Source of the DNA: Bacillota bacterium
Lineage (GTDB): Bacteria; Bacillota; Clostridia; DSM-8532
Reading direction: 5' to 3'
NCBI GenBank assembly: GCA_023415205.1
Contig: JAEZLR010000002.1
Location: 14,070 to 78,069 of the forward strand
Length of the DNA: 64,000 nucleotides
The notes under the pieces are model-generated. The model made no database searches. It was not told where the DNA came from and worked only from the letters and a program-made list of their open reading frames with translations. Below, piece after piece: positions 63,773-64,000 of the stretch. Position numbers and translations under genes: made by a program. Each line of letters begins with the position of its first letter. Position 1 is the stretch's first letter.

Positions 63773-64000
63773 AGTTTCAGGAAATATATAAGCTGAAGGC
63801 GCTGTCTCAAAACAGTAGATAGGCCATGATGTTTAAATCTGATATGCATCCGCAGGAGCAGTTGAATGTTGTAATGCGAGAGTGTAGATCGAGTGAGGTA
63901 AAAGCAACAGGATGTTGCTTTTAGCCGGCACGCGCCTGGCCTGGTCGTTCCGCTTCGCTTCACTGCTCGGCCATGCAACCTGGATGGCGCGATTGCCAGC
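63773..64000. other. Terminal stretch of the window, with a hairpin and GC-rich tail
   Basis: No gene is recognised here. A perfect 10-bp hairpin (TAAAAGCAAC at 63899-63908, complement at 63914-63923) may be a terminator for hflKC or part of a dispersed element; the last 75 bp are distinctly GC-rich compared with what precedes. Confidence 0.35.

Overview
The window looks like a chromosomal segment of a low-to-moderate GC, Gram-positive anaerobe of the class Clostridia. This is inferred from gene content and order: comM-dprA, topA next to folate-type trmFO, a dedicated cysteine desulfurase beside a rhodanese-less thiI, queH, priA-def-fmt, and a complete type IV pilus operon. No species can be named from sequence alone.

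Region 1 (1-1340 and 22277-22930) holds the end of comM followed by dprA. dprA is split in two. Codon 149 of the left half (AGG) and the GGC codon at 22277 rejoin in frame to give a normal 366-residue DprA, so the gene is interrupted and not decayed.

Region 2 (about 1341-22276, ~20.9 kb, visibly AT-rich) is the interrupting element. Its right end carries four same-strand genes arranged like the tnpA-tnpB-tnpC module of Tn554-type transposons: three tyrosine recombinases and a small coiled-coil protein. Its termini carry an imperfect 14-bp inverted repeat. No phage structural, relaxase or conjugation genes were seen. The cargo is defence-like: a full type I restriction-modification system (hsdR-hsdM-hsdS), a TIR / membrane protein / TIR-like triplet resembling NAD-based (Thoeris-like) immunity, an AP2-HNH-type protein, and a minus-strand block with a HEPN/RES-like protein, a DUF5677-like protein and a putative PD-(D/E)XK nuclease. 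A small Xre regulator and a divergent unknown gene lie between cargo and recombinases. The element therefore joins site-specific transposition, anti-phage cargo and disruption of a competence gene.

Region 3 (23-40 kb) is housekeeping: polysaccharide deacetylase, an SSB-like protein and a small P-loop protein; primosome and translation-start genes (priA, def, fmt); a GH3 lipoprotein; queH; a large AMIN/amidase cell-wall hydrolase; rph, an XTP pyrophosphatase and a phosphodiesterase; sulfur transfer to tRNA (cysteine desulfurase, thiI); a DUF2225 protein and an AIR-synthase-like protein.

Region 4 (39.9-53.9 kb) is a type IV pilus cluster: prepilin peptidase, PilP-like, secretin-N-domain-like protein, PilT, PilC, a sigma-70 family factor, PilM, PilN, PilO, PilB, three prepilin-like proteins, a convergent second PilT, and a separate major pilin with its own terminator. 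A sigma factor inside the operon and a PilQ-like protein with no visible secretin barrel are unusual.

Region 5 (54-64 kb) holds a methyl-accepting chemotaxis protein, topA, a CapA-family protein, trmFO, hflK and hflC, then about 230 bp in which no gene was recognised.
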